DNA of 6,905 nt from Deltaproteobacteria bacterium (GTDB lineage: Bacteria > Desulfobacterota > DSM-4660 > Desulfatiglandales > Desulfatiglandaceae). Positions 6,596 through 6,905 of this stretch are shown piece after piece. Under the pieces are notes generated by a model, which saw only the letters and a program-made list of their open reading frames with translations, made no database searches and was not told the DNA's origin. Numbering within the stretch: position 1 is the first letter of the stretch; every line of letters begins with the position of its first letter. The position numbers and the translations under genes were made by a program. The stretch is from the NCBI GenBank assembly GCA_013349725.1, contig DUZB01000212.1, positions 1-6,905 on the forward strand. Reading direction: 5' to 3'.

Positions 6596-6670
6596 AAATC
6601 CAAAATCCCTCCGGGGCGTAGGCCCTACGGGCCGGAGGCCAAAATCCAAAATGCAAAATCCAAAATGCAA
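6596..6670. repeat. CAAAATC/CAAAATG heptad array split by a GC-rich hairpin
   Basis: AAATC and CAAAATC (6596-6607) are followed by a 32-nt GC-rich block, then CAAAATC, CAAAATG, CAAAATC, CAAAATG, CAA (6640-6670). The block folds as CCTCCGG (6608-6614) with CCGGAGG (6632-6638), a GG/GG internal mismatch, CGTAG (6617-6621) with CTACG (6625-6629), and a GCC loop. The block falls exactly on a heptad boundary, as if inserted into the array. It is a 7-bp repeat like those at 888 and 5498, but of different sequence and in direct orientation. Confidence 0.8.
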
Positions 6671-6680
6671 TATAATTCCC

Positions 6681-6709
6681 TTGACTGTGTAAATCTCATC
6701 GTTTACAAA
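6681..6709 (+). promoter_or_regulatory. Candidate sigma70 promoter for the hydrolase gene
   Basis: TTGACT (6681-6686, 5 of 6) is followed after 17 nt by TACAAA (6704-6709, 4 of 6). Transcription would begin near 6716, giving a leader of roughly 105 nt before the ATT start. It lies just after the heptad block. A perfect TATAAT at 6671-6676 has no matching -35. Confidence 0.45.
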
Positions 6710-6806
6710 TCTAAATCGGGAAACCTCTGGTATCTGCGGGGAAATGCTCCAGGGAAATCAGGACTCGCAAATTGTTGACGGGTTCTGCACAGGAACTCTC
6801 TCAGAA

Positions 6807-6812
6807 AAGGAG
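6807..6812 (+). promoter_or_regulatory. Ribosome binding site deciding an ATT start
   Basis: AAGGAG ends 8 nt before ATT at 6821. No ATG, GTG or TTG exists in that frame from the upstream stop (6776-6778) to the window edge. The strong site at normal spacing therefore points to ATT as the initiation codon. Confidence 0.55.
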
Positions 6813-6820
6813 ACAGGACT

Positions 6821-6905
6821 ATTATCCATCAAGAAGGAACATTCAAAGGGGCAGGAAACGCCGGCGTCTATCACCAGCACTGGCTTCCGGAAGAGGGAAT
6901 CAAGG
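6821..6905 (+). CDS. Probable alpha/beta hydrolase (monoacylglycerol lipase-like), 5' end only, ATT start
   Basis: Only 28 codons are visible before the window edge. The peptide HQEGTFKGAGNAGVYHQHW followed by LPEEGIK resembles the N-terminus of lysophospholipase / monoacylglycerol lipase-type alpha/beta hydrolases, which often begin with a short leader, then EGTFKG, a YYQxW-like strand and a P-rich turn before the oxyanion HG motif. The catalytic Ser-Asp-His residues would lie outside. The start is inferred as ATT (6821), because the frame has no standard start codon and AAGGAG is well placed. ATC at 6824 and CTG at 6785 are less well placed. A single-base sequencing error in ATG is also possible. 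The family call rests on a short stretch. Confidence 0.6.
   Translation, partial: MIHQEGTFKGAGNAGVYHQHWLPEEGIK

Larger units (their letters stand above)
6313..6820. other. Long divergent intergenic region
   Basis: This stretch of about 500 bp has no credible gene. It separates the reverse-strand fmdE-like gene from the forward hydrolase gene. It holds a foldable segment near fmdE (6365-6417), a 5-bp hairpin (6321-6338 region), a perfect 12-bp palindrome AATCATATGATT (6560-6571), the heptad/hairpin block (6596-6670) and a forward promoter candidate (6681-6709). A weak reverse promoter for fmdE may be TTGACT (6495-6500) with TAGTTT (6472-6477) at 17-nt spacing, but the -10 matches only 3 of 6. 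The short forward frames here look like chance. Confidence 0.6.

Noticed and set aside
6584..6778. Forward 64-codon frame in the spacer
   Set aside because: It runs through the heptad array and hairpin, has no ribosome site and resembles no protein family.

Overview
The window looks like a bacterial chromosome segment from an anaerobic deltaproteobacterium (Desulfobacterota, sulfate-reducer-like). This is inferred from the gene set (a FmdE-family protein with a C-terminal zinc finger, a methylmalonyl-CoA-epimerase-like VOC protein, a MoxR/CoxE-type VWA pair, HtpX), the roughly balanced base composition and intergenic heptad repeats. No rRNA, tRNA, CRISPR array or transposase gene was seen.

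Layout, left to right. 1-823 (-): N-terminal two thirds of an AMI1-like amidase, cut by the window edge. 824-1101: spacer with a nested inverted array of 7-bp repeats. 1102-3187 (-): MoxR AAA+ ATPase followed by a CoxE-like VWA protein, a two-gene operon with a near-consensus sigma70 promoter at 3237-3265. 3302-3889 (+): a divergent gene of unknown family whose 3' end overlaps that of htpX by 18 bp. 3872-4813 (-): HtpX-like membrane zinc protease. 4957-5403 (-): epimerase-like VOC protein. 5409-5691: an insertion-like element. 5692-6312 (-): FmdE-family protein. 6313-6820: long spacer with a foldable fmdE leader, a second kind of heptad array around a GC-rich hairpin, and a candidate plus-strand promoter. 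6821-6905 (+): first 28 codons of a probable alpha/beta hydrolase that appears to start with ATT.

The most notable structure is between the fmdE-like gene and the VOC gene. A 263-bp segment (5419-5681) has perfect 17-bp terminal inverted repeats. It is bracketed exactly by a perfect 10-bp direct repeat (5409-5418 and 5682-5691), the geometry of a transposed element with a target-site duplication. Removing the segment and one repeat copy leaves 15 nt between the fmdE stop and the VOC start, with the Shine-Dalgarno sequence in place, so the two genes were probably one tight operon before the insertion. The element carries an inner inverted array of AGGTGTC/AGGTTTC heptads, and the same heptads form the array at 888-1034.

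Functionally, the MoxR and VWA proteins probably act together as a chaperone-like pair, and HtpX in membrane protein quality control. The other genes have no clear shared pathway.
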